Source of the DNA: Polytrichum commune
Taxonomy: Eukaryota > Streptophyta > Polytrichopsida > Polytrichales > Polytrichaceae
Length of the DNA stretch: 64,000 bases
Assembly (NCBI GenBank): GCA_950295325.1
Contig: OX485805.1
Span: 21,067,501 to 21,131,500 of the forward strand
Reading direction: 5' to 3'
The notes beneath the pieces are model-generated. The model saw nothing but the letters and a program-made list of their open reading frames with translations. It was not told the origin of the DNA and made no database searches. Every line of letters begins with the position of its first letter. Position 1 is the stretch's first letter. The translations under genes were made by a program, and so were the position numbers. This document shows, piece by piece, positions 1 through 12,003 of the stretch.

Positions 1-273
1 TCGACTCGAGTTTGATTTTCTCAAAAACCAAGCAACGTATGTTTTGTGTTCATTATAATTGCTCAATATTGAAAACTCCACACAACTTGAAATTTTCTTT
101 GTATAGAATATAAGACAATGGAACAAGCATTGAACATCACAAATAGTCTAGTGAGATTTAGTTGGCAAGAATCAAACACAAAGTTAAAGTTATAGGAGAT
201 AGGTTCGACCAGACCCAAAATAAGATGGCTGCCACAAATCCCACAAGAGTTTGAGTGGCTTCTCCCATGTAAC

Positions 274-791
274 TAAGGGCCGCTTCACACACAAGACTGA
301 AGGCCCGTGACCATTGTAATCTAAGAGCTCTCATTGGTTGAAAGGGCAGAGACCGTCCAAGTTCACTTCACACACGAAGGTGAAGGCGTAAAAGGTCCAA
401 AGAAGACTTCATAGATGAAAAGTCTACATGGAGTCCTACATGGCGGACTATGGATAAGGTTATGGAAGACTGTGTTTTTTTTTTAGTAGGACAAATTTCA
501 AGACAGATCGCATGGCAGATTCTAGAACATATTCCATGATAGATTCCAGGACAGGTAAACACTACCAAGTAATTTTCTTAAATTGGTAGAGTTTGAAACA
601 TATTATACTAAACCAAATCCTCCCCTCTTTTGGTCTCGCAACATGGTCCATTTTCACTTCACACTATGCTTAGGGCCCGTGACTACATAAAACGGCTTTC
701 CTAACACTCATGGTACGGCCTTTGGATGAGAGTCAAGAGTCCTCACCATTTCAAGGTCACGGCTTTTGGCTCATGTGTGAAGTGGCCCTAA
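274..791. mobile_element. Tourist-like MITE, copy 1
   Basis: The element proper runs from 277 to 788 and is flanked on both sides by TAA (274-276 and 789-791), the target duplication typical of PIF/Harbinger transposition. The ends are inverted repeats: the left reads GGGCCGCTTCACACACAAG and the right, reversed, GGGCCACTTCACACATGAG, followed on both sides by a CCGTGACC-like block. An extra internal copy of the end sequence lies near 645-680. No coding capacity is seen, so it would need a transposase in trans. A second copy lies at 11499-11995. Confidence 0.8.
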
Positions 792-2565
792 GTACCTCTC
801 AAAGTGCACACATCTTAGGGTCAATGTATTATATTGCATAATCACAGATTTCCATTCCCTTGGCACACCTCTCAAAAATCCTAGAGTGCATTCGGTATGG
901 AATTGAGTCACTACTTAAGTCCTTGCTTCTTAAGAAGTTGTTTTTCTAATAATATTTTTTTTAATAATAAAAACTAAAAAGCATGCAACATATGCATCCC
1001 TATAGTATTCAAGACTTACATTTGGACAAATGTTGCAATGCAACCAATATTATCATAGAGACTAAACTTGCGATCTTACATTTTATATGAGATGATAATA
1101 CGTGGTCTTACATAAAGGCAACACACATCTTAAACCAAGAAACAAAGGTTTTTGCCATATATGTGGTAGCCGTATGATGGGTTTAGGGTTTAGGGTTTAG
1201 GGTTTAGGCAGTGGGATCATATTGTTCACATGTTGAACATTGTCATAATCAATGTGTACTTATTATAAAAGATTGGAGGGTGTTGATTTTAGCGTTCTCT
1301 ACTTTAGATTGCATACCTTGAAAAATGTTTTTTCTTGTTCCCAAAGATCCAAGTGAATAAAGAATGATCACATATATGATGACCTCCTAACTCATGTTGT
1401 TTGTTTGTTTGTTTGTTTTTGGTTTTGTTAGTTCAAATGTGTTTCTTTTTCTGGGGTTCTCAATTAAGTTGCCTACACATAGGATGCCATCTCCCCACCT
1501 CACCATGTGTTTATTGTTTGATGATTAAAATTTTGTGTTCAAAGGTCTAACTTCTTCAGACTAGCAAACAAAGTTTTGAACAAAGTAGGGTCAATGGGCT
1601 CAAATTCATGTTCAAAACAAGACCCACATTCATATTCCTTTTCTTTTCTTTTCTTTTCTTTTCTCATACTATCAAAGTGACCTTTTGCAGGTGCCTCCAA
1701 ATCCTCCATATCCACCCTTAGAATGTACATGTCCCCAACCATTGACATTATTTCTCAAATTTTTGCAATTACTTCTTTGTAAATGGAGAATAACACCCTT
1801 ACTAAAGAAGGCAATTTCTTGGTGAGGATGCACTTGCCCAAATATGTAATCATAAATAAGACCACAACAATTGTTTTGCCCCTAAGGCATCTCCATTATC
1901 ACCACCACATGTTCCTCCAATTCTTATTACAAAGTAGTAGTGGAGGAGCTTGTCAAGTATTATATGGAGGGATATTGAGATTATAGTGGGGGAGGCTCCA
2001 CTGCCACAACATCAGTTCTTACTCTAGATGTGATACTAAAATCCAAAAACATGTGAAAATAATAATGTACATGTGTTAACATTGAGACAACATACATGTG
2101 AAAATGAAAATTGAACTTGAAATGTCATGATTAAAACACTTTCTACCATGGAAAGAAGTTTTGATTAGGGTAGTGGACCCTCTATACTTGTATACATCAA
2201 ATATAGCATATTCTTTAGTTTGTTTCTCTAAGTTTACCATGACCAAATGTGATGGGATGCGGTGTTGTGTTCGTTGCATCTCGGTTGCCTCTAGCGCAGT
2301 GTTGGAAGGAGATACGATAACAACTATGGAGATGGTCTACTTTTGCAAAAGTGAGGTGAGCATGCTTACTTTTGGGCATTGAATCAAGAACACACTATTT
2401 GTATACCAAACATAGTTTACCATGGTGACCTATAATGCATTCACCTTTACATGAGTATGTTAGCACATGCTTATCCATGTTGCCTCATGTTAGTGCATAG
2501 TGTTACCTCATGTAATATCACTAGCAACTTGGACTCGTATCATTCCCGCATGTTGCACCCTTGCA
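792..2565. other. AT-rich stretch without recognisable gene
   Basis: Apart from the telomere-like array near 1.18 kb, simple runs such as GTTT repeats near 1400 and CTTTT repeats near 1640-1660, I see no gene or bounded element here. Short open frames near 1539-1748 and 2161-2382 match nothing I know. Confidence 0.5.
1179..1208 (+). repeat. Interstitial telomere-like array
   Basis: Four full GGGTTTA units plus GG lie in an otherwise ordinary AT-rich stretch. TTTAGGG is the Arabidopsis-type plant telomere repeat, so this supports a green-plant source. The array is far too short to be a chromosome end and is best read as an interstitial relic, for example from end-joining repair. Confidence 0.9.
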
Positions 2566-2695
2566 TGTGAATTAATATCCAAGTCATCCCTAAGCACATG
2601 CATTCATTTACCCATACTAGTATGTTAAACATGTTCATGTGAACTAATATCTAAGCTATCCCATTATGTAAGTTCATGCAATCATTTGCCACCCA
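2566..2695. repeat. Diverged tandem duplication, about 70-bp unit
   Basis: Two neighbouring segments, about 2566-2625 and 2636-2695, share the order CATGTGAA-TAATATC-AAG, then a TATCCC/CATCCC block, then CATGCA-TCATTT. They are clearly related but diverged. No function is suggested. Confidence 0.55.
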
Positions 2696-4500
2696 AGCTC
2701 ATGTGTATTTGACATGTGCATCTATGTCCATGCTCATGCGCCTCCCAATCCCCCAGGTTTTCTCCATTATTCCCACATTTTGCTATCATAGTCTCCCCCC
2801 CCCCCCCCCCCAGCCCCCACCTTTCCACCTCATTCCATTTTTCTTTGCCCACATGTTTGTTTTGGTGGGGATTCTCTTGCATGTGAAACATATTCTTAGG
2901 ATTCTATTTTTCAATTTCTAGTTTTTTAGGTAAGAATGGTGGGGCAATGGCCTCACCACCACGTCTTCCATTGTATATAGATTTCCTCGATGATGCAATA
3001 CTGACAATGTTTCATAATTATGATGTTACAATGTAATGGTGTTTTGTGTCAAGGGTGGCTTAAACCCCAAAGCCTTAACACGGAGCCCTATGGGACCTTT
3101 GAGCTTAAAGCCATAATAGTGGTTGACTGGGTGACCTTCCTAATACTCTATTCCTGGTGCACCCTACCATCTTTGGTCCACCCAATCATAGTGGGGCATA
3201 AGATATTTCCCACTGCCGGTGGTGGAACCTAGACGCTTCCTCTCGAGGGAGATGTGTGTGGGTTGGATTGTTTGCGCCCATTCAAGGTCTTCACCTTTTA
3301 AATGAGGCCATAGTCCTCAAGAAACCTCAATTTTTTGGCGATGCTTGTTCTTGGATTACAAGATTTTGACCGACTTCAAATGAAGCATCATCATAATCCA
3401 TGCCAATGATAAAATCATAGGTAATATTTCTTTCTTTTTGTTAGGTTTAGTGTTCACATTAGCTCCTTAAATGTTCAAAGATGATAAAGAACAAGGTGGA
3501 GGTTTATTTGGGTGTTCCCTATGGCACTCCCTTTTGGAGGATGTTGTGCGAAATACCAAAATACACTTTCACCTTGTTCTTTAGTATTTAGTTTTCTAAA
3601 TGATATTTCATCATCTCCGTCAAGAAATACGTGGTTAGGATGACAACTTTAAGATGGAAATGATGTGGATTTTAATCTTTCCCTTGCACATGCACCCATA
3701 GATTATTATTATTATTATTATTATTAAATTTTTGGTACACTTGAAAGACGATTCATTGCATGATAGTGCCCAAATTCAAATATTATGTTCACACAATGAT
3801 TTCCCTTTCTAAGCACCTTCAATTCTTCTTGATTTTTTATTATTATTAATTTCTCCACAAATGTAAAACAACAAAACATTGAATGTGGTAGTTAATTACG
3901 AGGTGTCTTCATCCAAAGTGACAATTTTCAAGCTGGCTCTCTATTCCTTGCTTTTGGGTGTCTACAAATAGAAATGATTATTATTCCACGATATTGGTGG
4001 ATGAAATATCCCAAAATCTATAACCCTAAACCTAGATGAAGTTGCCGACGTTTAGATGATAGCCCTCAAAGTTGGATGAAATTTTTGTACTCATCATCCA
4101 TCTGCAAAGGTTGTAGCCGATGCTTCTCTCCCAAAAAGTTGCAATAGAAATGACAAGTGTTTCAAGGCGACCGCCGCACGGCCATGGGGGATGTTTCGCC
4201 CGCCTTGAAATGCGAATACACTTTCAACCCATCATGGGAAACTTAACTTTAATTTGCGTTGTTGGCCGCTATGAATAGAATAGTTGTGCTTGAAGGACAA
4301 CAACAATTCACACTTTTGACTCACTTACCTAGGGATTCACACATGTCATTCATCCTAGGAATGGGTGCCTTCTCATACTAATGTCATGTCCTACTTTCCC
4401 CACGCGATACCCCGAGTGTTTGTTATGGGTCAAGCACCAAGTAAGTATCTATATCTATTTCGCAAAAAGTGCACGTAGAATAACATATACACACAACAAA
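2696..4500. other. AT-rich stretch without recognisable gene
   Basis: It contains a 17-base C run (2795-2811) followed by a segment (about 2940-2985, with CCTCACCACCAC-G and CATTGTA-ATAGATT) that recurs near 10020-10065, so part of it is a dispersed repeat. An ATT microsatellite lies near 3705-3725. Nothing coding was recognised. Confidence 0.5.
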
Positions 4501-4519
4501 TACAATACCATATAGCTTC

Positions 4520-4870
4520 CTAGGAACCGTGTATAAGCTTTGGAGCTTGGGGTCATGGCGTCTATGTAAACTCATACATTGTGGATGAAGGGGCTGTAGT
4601 AAAAACAAGTCCCCTACAAAGGTGAGGGTCGGTTCAGTCCGGGATTTTTGATACCCTCTTCGGAGTCGAATGATCTAACAATAGTTGTTTAAAGACTATA
4701 AAATAATTTGTTGCGTTCTTGCCTTACTAGCAGATGAGTTTATGTAGATGTTACAAATCCTAGTCTAAGCTTCGTGATGTCTACATGAACTCATGGGTGC
4801 AAGCATGAAAGTGCTCCGGTATCTTAAAACCGTCTTTTTTTGGGTCAAACACCTAGAAGTAGTAGCAAAA
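4520..4870. repeat. Dispersed repeat family D, copy 1
   Basis: Marked by a block reading roughly CTATGTAAACTCATACATTG and GTGGATGAAGGGGCT, followed by AAAACAAGTCCCC and a GGTGAGGGT block. A second block near 4735-4790 (GATGTTACAAATCC) also recurs in other copies. Related copies are at about 9420-9790, 53700-53970 and 63890-64000. Boundaries and class are unknown; no coding frame is conserved. Confidence 0.55.
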
Positions 4871-5394
4871 TGTTATTGGTGTATGGTTGATACATCCAAC
4901 TTAACTAGTCCACACGGAATACAAGGTTGAAGAATTGACAAAAATATAAATTGAACTTTTATTATGATTTGGACCACATCAAAATGTTCATGCTTGTGAC
5001 TTGTCGGGGACACAAGCCACTCTAATTTCCTACTTTCAAATTTAGCACGAAACACTTAGTCATTCAAAGGGGAGTTACTATAGGATAAAAAATGTAACTA
5101 ACGTGTAAGTATATTTGAAAATATGACTAACATGTAAATATTGGCGGTTGGAATTGTCCAAAATTCATCATGATTTCAAATATACTTAAAATCTTAGTGA
5201 TATCAATTTTAACGTCTATGATATTTTCCTTCTACATTATTTTCACATTTATACTAGATAGTATGTTCACATCTATGTTATTTCCACATCCCCACTATTT
5301 ATCATCAACATTTCTAGTATGTAAGAATTCTCAAGAAATAGTTATAACTGACATTTTTTAACATATGTTGTTCACTAATGTAAGTGGGCTGAAT

Positions 5395-6190
5395 TTGGTT
5401 AGTGATCATAAAAGGATACCTATATTTCATTGTTACATGATTAGGTGTGGGTTTAAGAATGCACACTTGAACAACATGTGTTCAAAAGGAATACACTACA
5501 ACATAGTATTCATGAAAATGTCACATTCACATGCAGAGATTTTTTTTCAAATGCCAAGATAGTTTTTAGTTTTGTGGAGTGCACTCCAACTTTGGAAAAA
5601 TTTACATTTTAAAACTAATTTTGTATGGTCACCTACGGTACAAGTTCATAGAGTAAAGAAGAAGTCTTTTTATATCATGAATGCTATGTTCTAATTACTA
5701 TCAAGAGTGTATGAAGAACATAACATTCATGATGTTCAAAGACTCTTTCCCTTGTTATCACTTGCACATGCTATTAGCATTTTGTAAATACATCCACATG
5801 TAGTTTGTAAAAGTTGCCTCCAAAGGTCAATTCAAGCCGGCGTTCCTTGCATTCAAGAAAACAACAATTATGGTATTTTTGTGTGCCATGTGAAGTTTTC
5901 ACAACTACCATGTTTATATGTTCAAGAGTTGTCAACTAATCTAAGTTCATTATCCAACATAATTGGGAAGATCTATATGTTTATCAGACAAGAAGCAAAA
6001 CCTTCACATTGATAATGTGTAATATATTTATATGAGCTCTAAAATCTATGAGAAAAATAGCTACATACACAATTTAGATGTCTTTGTTTGTCTCACACTA
6101 CATGTGTATTCCATATCCTATAAGAAGGGGGGTGCAAATCTAAGAGTGTTCATTTAAGATGCATTGACCTTTATGTCTAACACATGTTTT
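5395..6190 (+). repeat. Dispersed repeat family C, oldest copy
   Basis: The start (about 5415-5490: CCTATATTTCA..., GGTGTGGGTTTAAGAATG, TGTGTTCAAAAG) and the end (about 5990-6150: CCTTCACATTGATAATG, GAGCTC, then AAGAAGGGGGGTGCA) align with copies at 8.25, 35.3 and 61.7 kb. The middle is longer here and holds part of another repeat (about 5806-5905). I do not recognise the family and see no conserved protein. Confidence 0.5.
5806..5905 (+). repeat. Dispersed repeat pair, member 1
   Basis: The segment with GCCTCCAAAGGTCAATT, AAGCCGGCGTTCCTTGCATT and TGTGCCATGTGA closely matches 16494-16625. No coding capacity; class unknown. Confidence 0.65.
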
Positions 6191-6199
6191 GAATATATC

Positions 6200-8240
6200 A
6201 ACTTCCAAGAAGGAGCATTAGAGTAGAGGCGCCCCTAACTGATCACTTCAGAGATTGTGCGCCAAATTTGGAAAAGTATAATATCCCGTGTAGCAAGAAA
6301 GAAGAAAGGAGGATTGTAAAGGTTTTGGTAATTTTATGCCTAAAATTGAAATCAATGTGAAAATTTGAAGCCAAAAGTTGGCCCAAATATATTACCAATG
6401 TCTAGAGTATGCCATACCTGCTTATTTTAACCACTCATTCCTCCTCACTTTAGCACTCAAAAACATGACATGTGTCGTGGCATTATTCAATATGACTTGG
6501 TCTAAATTCAGTCCCAACCTGATCGAAATTGTGGTACTCTATAAATTGCCGATGAAGTCCTCATTGAGAATAAGCGCCTCTACTCTAGTTATGATACGTT
6601 ATGCATTGAATCATTCAATATGGTATTTAAGGTGGAGAGGTCTATTATGGATACCTTACCTAAAGCGACCACCAATGAGTGAGGGTTGGTTTACACATGT
6701 GACCAAAGGTTGGGAGATTTTTTTAAAAATAATTTAAATATATATCGTGGTCATCTTGTGATGTGCACTTTGACATTAGAACTTTAAAAAAAAAACTCAA
6801 TAGCATACATGTAGTGAATCTTATAATTTAAGTATTCAATGTTGAATTTGAACCAAATGTAAATTACAGTGGACATTTGGGAGATTTTTTCACTTCATAG
6901 AAAACACAAATAATGTGCCACACCTCATTTCAAATTTTGGACTACAAACACTTCACTTGCACCAAAGCCAACACCAACATACACAACAAATCATAGTTAT
7001 TTGCAAAGCTCCTCAAAGGTGGCCCAAACAAGGAATTCGGTGCCCCTGTGCAACATTTATGTATCAAGTCATCAAGAGCTCATTAAACCATAATAAGTCG
7101 GAGCCTAATTTTCAAAACATAGGTGACATTTGGACCTCCTCTTGAAATCCATATTTTTTTTGAGACAATTTTAGCTTTTAAAATATGGTATGACCAATGA
7201 TTCCCACATTTTTAAATCCATGATTGACTTATGCAAAGCTAGATTGGCCCATTGATCCTTGTATGACAAGCTAGAAAATCAATGTCTTTATAACTTGATC
7301 CCACTCGCAGAGCATGTTTATACAAGCCTTAATAAAACTCACAAAAATTTACGCATTAGCTCTGAAACTTGTCTTTTAGATCACTTACCAAAAGATTCAC
7401 TTGCGAACTTTACTAATAACATTTATAACACCCTCCAATATTTGGAAAATAACACACACACACACACACACATTCTCATGTTGGAACTAGAGTCCATATG
7501 TCACATTGCAATGCCCATGTTGGGGGAGAGGGTGGTTGCCACATTATAGTTGAAATAAGAAATGACGTGTGTGCATCATCCCTAGACCAATACCCTATTT
7601 CCAAAGTCTTAGGCCACAAAAAGGATATACACACAAACTTATAGGTAAGATGTACTCTCAAGTATTTACATAAGTTGGAAAAGATGATAAACAATGAAAT
7701 GCTTTTTACACATATACCCTAGAAAGATGATGTCTATAACCCTCAATATAAGCTTAGAACTCTTATTACATTAGGAATAGCCTTGTATATCTACGAAATG
7801 AGGAACACCAATACGTTGTAGCTAGGTGTAAAATTGTATTTCGTCCTCTTAAATAACATCTCTTTTGTGCATCCAAGTGGATAGGTATACAATCAATACC
7901 AATCAACCTCCATGTGCTTGGACTCGATATACATATGGTTCAAGATGCAAGTGTAAGAAGTGCGTCATGCCACAAGTGCCTATGAGCTTTAGCAACTTTT
8001 GTTGGGAAATTTTCACAAGCAATCAATGAACCATTGACTTCAATGGACCTTGGTGCGGCAAAGCAAAAACATCATGCAATATTTGTTCACATCCATTGAA
8101 TCTCCTTCCAATCTTCCATCACCATAACAAAGGATGAGCATATTCTAAGGCTTTGTATTGCCACACATAGTGCTCGACACAAGTTTGTATGCGGGATGTC
8201 TACGTGGAGACCCATTTTGGCCTTATGCATTTATATATAG
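6200..8240. other. AT-rich stretch without recognisable gene
   Basis: Open frames at 6378-6737 (119 codons, plus) and 7259-7549 (96 codons, plus) are present but show no recognisable domain and no conserved second copy. A CA microsatellite lies at 7452-7472. I see no bounded element. Confidence 0.45.
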
Positions 8241-8249
8241 GCACTTGAC

Positions 8250-8640
8250 ATTTGATTTTGTAAAGCATAATTTCAACATAATAATTTGGACATCTATAAT
8301 TAGGTGTCTAGATTATGTAGTTAGGTGTGAATCTAAGAATGGACATCAGAAAGACATTTGTTCAAAAGAGATTGGCCTCTGCGTTCAATAAATGATAACC
8401 ATTCCAGGTTCAATGATTAGCATGATGTTCTATTCTTTTTGTTGAGGGGAGGGGCTAATGTGTGACCACTTCATAAGCACGGGAACCTTCACCTTGATGA
8501 TGGATAAGATATTCATTTGGGCACTGAAAGATACGAGATAAATGGTTATGGACATTATTTGGATTTGGTAATCATCTTGCACTAAGTGTGTGTTTCATAT
8601 ACTACAAGAAGTGGGTGTAGAGAGAAATGTATACAAATGA
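8250..8640 (+). repeat. Dispersed repeat family C, copy 2
   Basis: It contains the family blocks GGTGTGAATCTAAGAATGGA, TTTGTTCAAAAGAGATTGG and, at the end, AATCATCTTGCACTAAGTGT followed by AAGAAGTGGGTGTAGAGAG. This copy preserves the uninterrupted version of the site into which solo LTR 2 inserted in the 35-kb copy. Confidence 0.6.
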
Positions 8641-9419
8641 CACACGTCTACATTATTATAGAACTTCATGAGCACTTTGAGTTCCTTCTAAGAGTTGTTT
8701 GAAATTTGAAGAGTCTCTTCATCCTCTTAGTGTGAGTTTATGGAAACCTCTCCAACATTTATGGTATTGGGCTCAGTACGGGAGTCAAAGGAAAAGCTTG
8801 AGAACCTGATAACCTGCGTTTCATTCATGAAGGCTAGAGATTACAAATTGTGTCGAATTTTGGTAGCATGGAGAGAAATGGGAAAAGGCCCGTATATATA
8901 CCATAGGACATAACGAAAGTTCGATATGTAAATACTAGATGAATTGTTGTTGTTGTTGTCGTCGTCTTTTGATTTTGTTTTTTGGGTGCAAGATTCTTTT
9001 AGACTAGGATCTAATGCGATAATCATAGGTGAATTCAAGGGTTAAGGTGCCAGTTGCAGTGGAGACGTTGGAATTAAAAGGTGGTTGAGATTGCCTCCAT
9101 GAATTATGTTTATACTCTTGATGGTTGTCATGGGACCAAATTGTCCCCGGGGGGGGGGGGGGGGAGGGGGTGTTGTTTGGGCAATGACTGAATGAATGAA
9201 TGAATGAGATAAATTTTAAAGTACAAATTATACAAACTTAATAGTGTATAGTGTCGTGCAACATAAATGTCTTAATTGTCTATACTCCTCTTGACATGTC
9301 AAGAAGTATATTTGTTGTACTTATAAGTTGGCTAAAAAATTATTATATGTAAATTTACCTCCCCCCCCCCACCAACCACAAATTAAATACCCTCTGATCG
9401 TATGTGTATTAACTTCAAA

Positions 9420-9790
9420 GCTAGGTGACCTCCTAGGGGTCTAGTGGGGTTAAGTTGGGATGGGTCTACTACAAACCTACAAGGGGGACATTATTATGAA
9501 AACCCATACTTGGATGCCATGAATCCTAAGTCCCTAAAGTTTGGTTCAAGCTTTATGATGTTTGTGTAAACTTGTTCATTGTGGATGAAGGACCTCTAAT
9601 ATTTATGTCTAAAAAAACAAAAATCTTGTAAAATAAGGATTGTTTCATTTCCAATTGAGTTCAGTTGGAATGAATTGAAGTCTTACATGATATTTTTGAA
9701 GTCAAATATTGTTAAATATAACAAAGAAAAATGTTATAGAATAGTTTCACCTTCCTTATGGATGAACTTGTCTAGACACCACAAAGCTGA
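9420..9790. repeat. Dispersed repeat family D, copy 2
   Basis: It shares with the 4.5-kb copy the blocks AAGCTTTATGATGTTTGTGT, AACTTGTTCATTGTGGATG and AAGGACCTCTA. Neighbouring mononucleotide runs (16 G at 9149-9164, 10 C at 9361-9370, 15 C at 9985-9999) are unusually dense here. Confidence 0.5.
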
Positions 9791-10671
9791 GATTTCATAT
9801 TTGAATGACGTATAGTTTGGTATGTCCGTGTAATATCAAATCTATTATAGTAGTGGTTCCAATTTGTTGTTGAAAATTTTGAAGACCATGTGGACTGTAC
9901 ATTGGAAGGATAAAATTCCACTTAGGTTTCCATGTAAGCTCCCTAGCTCGAACCAGTGCCATCCCAGCCCTTCACATATGTGGTCCCCCCCCCCCCCCCT
10001 CTGTATTTCCGGAACATTGGGGCAACAACCTCACCACCACCACGTTCTTCATTGTACATAGATTGTTCCACAAAAGAGCAAAAAATCTTACAAAATGGTC
10101 AATGGATGAACAACCAAATACATGTTTTGGATAAGTTACAACTCCCAACACAATGTTGTAATTCTTCTAGGTGTCATGGGCAAATAATGTTTCCAAGTTT
10201 TATCAATCTTTCTTGTTGGTACCTAAATGCCCACCAATAGGTCAAAGTGTCTATTGGACCCAAAAAGGAACACATTCCATTACCGTAATGAGAAGACACA
10301 AGTTGTGTTTGCCAAGACATATTGAGAGGTCACTATTTCAATTACACTACACTAGATGAGACAAAAAGTGCACGGAGAACTTTGTGTGTCGAAATTCGGG
10401 AGGGAACTCGAGATGCAAGACAATAACATCTACAATTTAAATTTGAAGATGTCCACGTTTAGGTTCTCAATCTCGTTATGCTTTAACACTAGACCATTTT
10501 AAAGACATTGTCAAGGTTGTTGTGTTTAGCATTGCAACTGCGATAAAGGACTAAATAGATCGCATCAAAGTTGAATGTTGTTTTAGGTGATTATGATTTC
10601 TATTCATAGATTAAAATCATTTGATATACCATTCATTTTACATACTTATAAATGCTCCAATACTATTACTT

Positions 10672-11320
10672 AATAATACCACGGGTAGATCACTCTAAGG
10701 CATTTTTGTGCACCACGTGCGGCTGGGGGTTTTTTTTTGTTTTGGGGCTATTTACCTTCAAGGGATGAATTAAAGCCTCCCTATAATTACTTAAATTTAA
10801 AAAATGGCCCATTTGTTTGCACCCTTCCATTACTTATATTGTCCAAGTCATTGCAATTTTTTGTACTCTATATTCCTTTTAAGTAATAAAAACTAATCTG
10901 CTTCCTAACGCAATTGATGAGTGTTGAGGGAAAGCATGGAAACAAAGAAGGGTACAAACAGTAATACCATTGAAACAGAGTTATGAAGAAAATACATTGG
11001 AGGCCATAGCAAAGTAATACCATTGCAAACACTATTATGATGAAAACACATAGGAGATGCCAACACAAACACCACATAGGACGTGCCAGCAACATACCTT
11101 CTAGGATCCTTATCTTCAACCCCTATATTAATTTTACAAAAAATAATGGCCCATGTTTTATGTCCATCTAACTTACTTATAATGGGATTGTCTACATTTA
11201 ATGGCCCCTTCATTATTTGGAATTCCTTTATAATTTTTATTTCAAATGATTTTAATCCTCTCTATATTATGCCGCACGTCATTTTCAAAATGCACTAAGT
11301 GATCTACCCGTGAATAATAC
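10672..11320. mobile_element. hAT-like MITE, copy A
   Basis: The element is 10680-11312 (633 bp). It is flanked by a perfect 8-bp duplication AATAATAC (10672-10679 and 11313-11320). Its ends are inverted repeats: CACGGGTAGATCACT at the left and its complement at the right, with further matching (GCATTTT, ACGTGCGGC) over roughly 35-40 bp. An 8-bp duplication with CA..TG-type termini fits the hAT superfamily. The open frames on the minus strand (10868-11213) show no transposase features, so it is non-autonomous. Copy B, in the opposite orientation, splits a retrotransposon at 27.2-27.7 kb. Confidence 0.88.
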
Positions 11321-11495
11321 ATGAATAAGGATATTTGGGTTTTGTTTTGGACAATGATATAAATAACCCAAATTGAGGCATCTATGTTATCCAATAAAAC
11401 TGCTCGGAGCCCATAATGGCATTTTCATCATTTCTTAAGACTTGGATTATAGACAAATTGGGTTAATGAAAGAAACAATCCATCCTACAAACTAC

Positions 11496-11998
11496 TAAGG
11501 GCCACTTTACACACAAGCCAAGAACCGTGACCATGAAATTGTCACAACCCGAAAGAAAGTGTCCAAAGGCCGTCCCAAGACACCTCCACAATCATGTAGT
11601 GTGGTCACGGATCCTCAAGTGTAGTGTGAAGCCATATGTGACCGGGTCCTCAACCAAATGCTATTTGAATGAATTTCTATTCATGTGGATCCTCACACAT
11701 GACAAAATAGAATAAACCAACGGTTGTAAGCATTGGGAGTGTCATGGTCTCCCGGTTTTGTGCTCGGCATACCTCCAAGAGGCGATTTTTGAAAATAGTC
11801 CTGGTGAGCATGAAACATGATCCATTTGATGGCATGTAGGAATCCATGTAGACTTTACATCAACCTTGCATTCACATACTCTATTGGTCCCTCAAGCGTA
11901 GTGTGAAGCAAACTTGGACCGGCTCCACCTTTTCCACCAATGAGAGTGCTTCAAGTGTAATGGTCACGGGCTCTCAGTCTCGTGTGTGAAGTGGCTAA
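11496..11998. mobile_element. Tourist-like MITE, copy 2
   Basis: The element is 11499-11995 with TAA on both sides (11496-11498, 11996-11998). The left end GGGCCACTTTACACACAAG pairs with a right end whose complement begins GCCACTTCACACACGAG (two or three terminal bases lost), followed on both sides by CCGTGACCAT. It belongs to the same family as 277-788 and is non-coding. Confidence 0.8.
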
Positions 11999-12003
11999 GT
12001 AGT

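Noticed and set aside
6378-6737. 119-codon open frame
   Set aside because: No recognisable family, no conserved copy and no supporting splice or start context.
10868-11213. Two overlapping minus-strand frames of 83 and 102 codons
   Set aside because: They lie inside the hAT-like MITE, show no transposase features and are broken in copy B.
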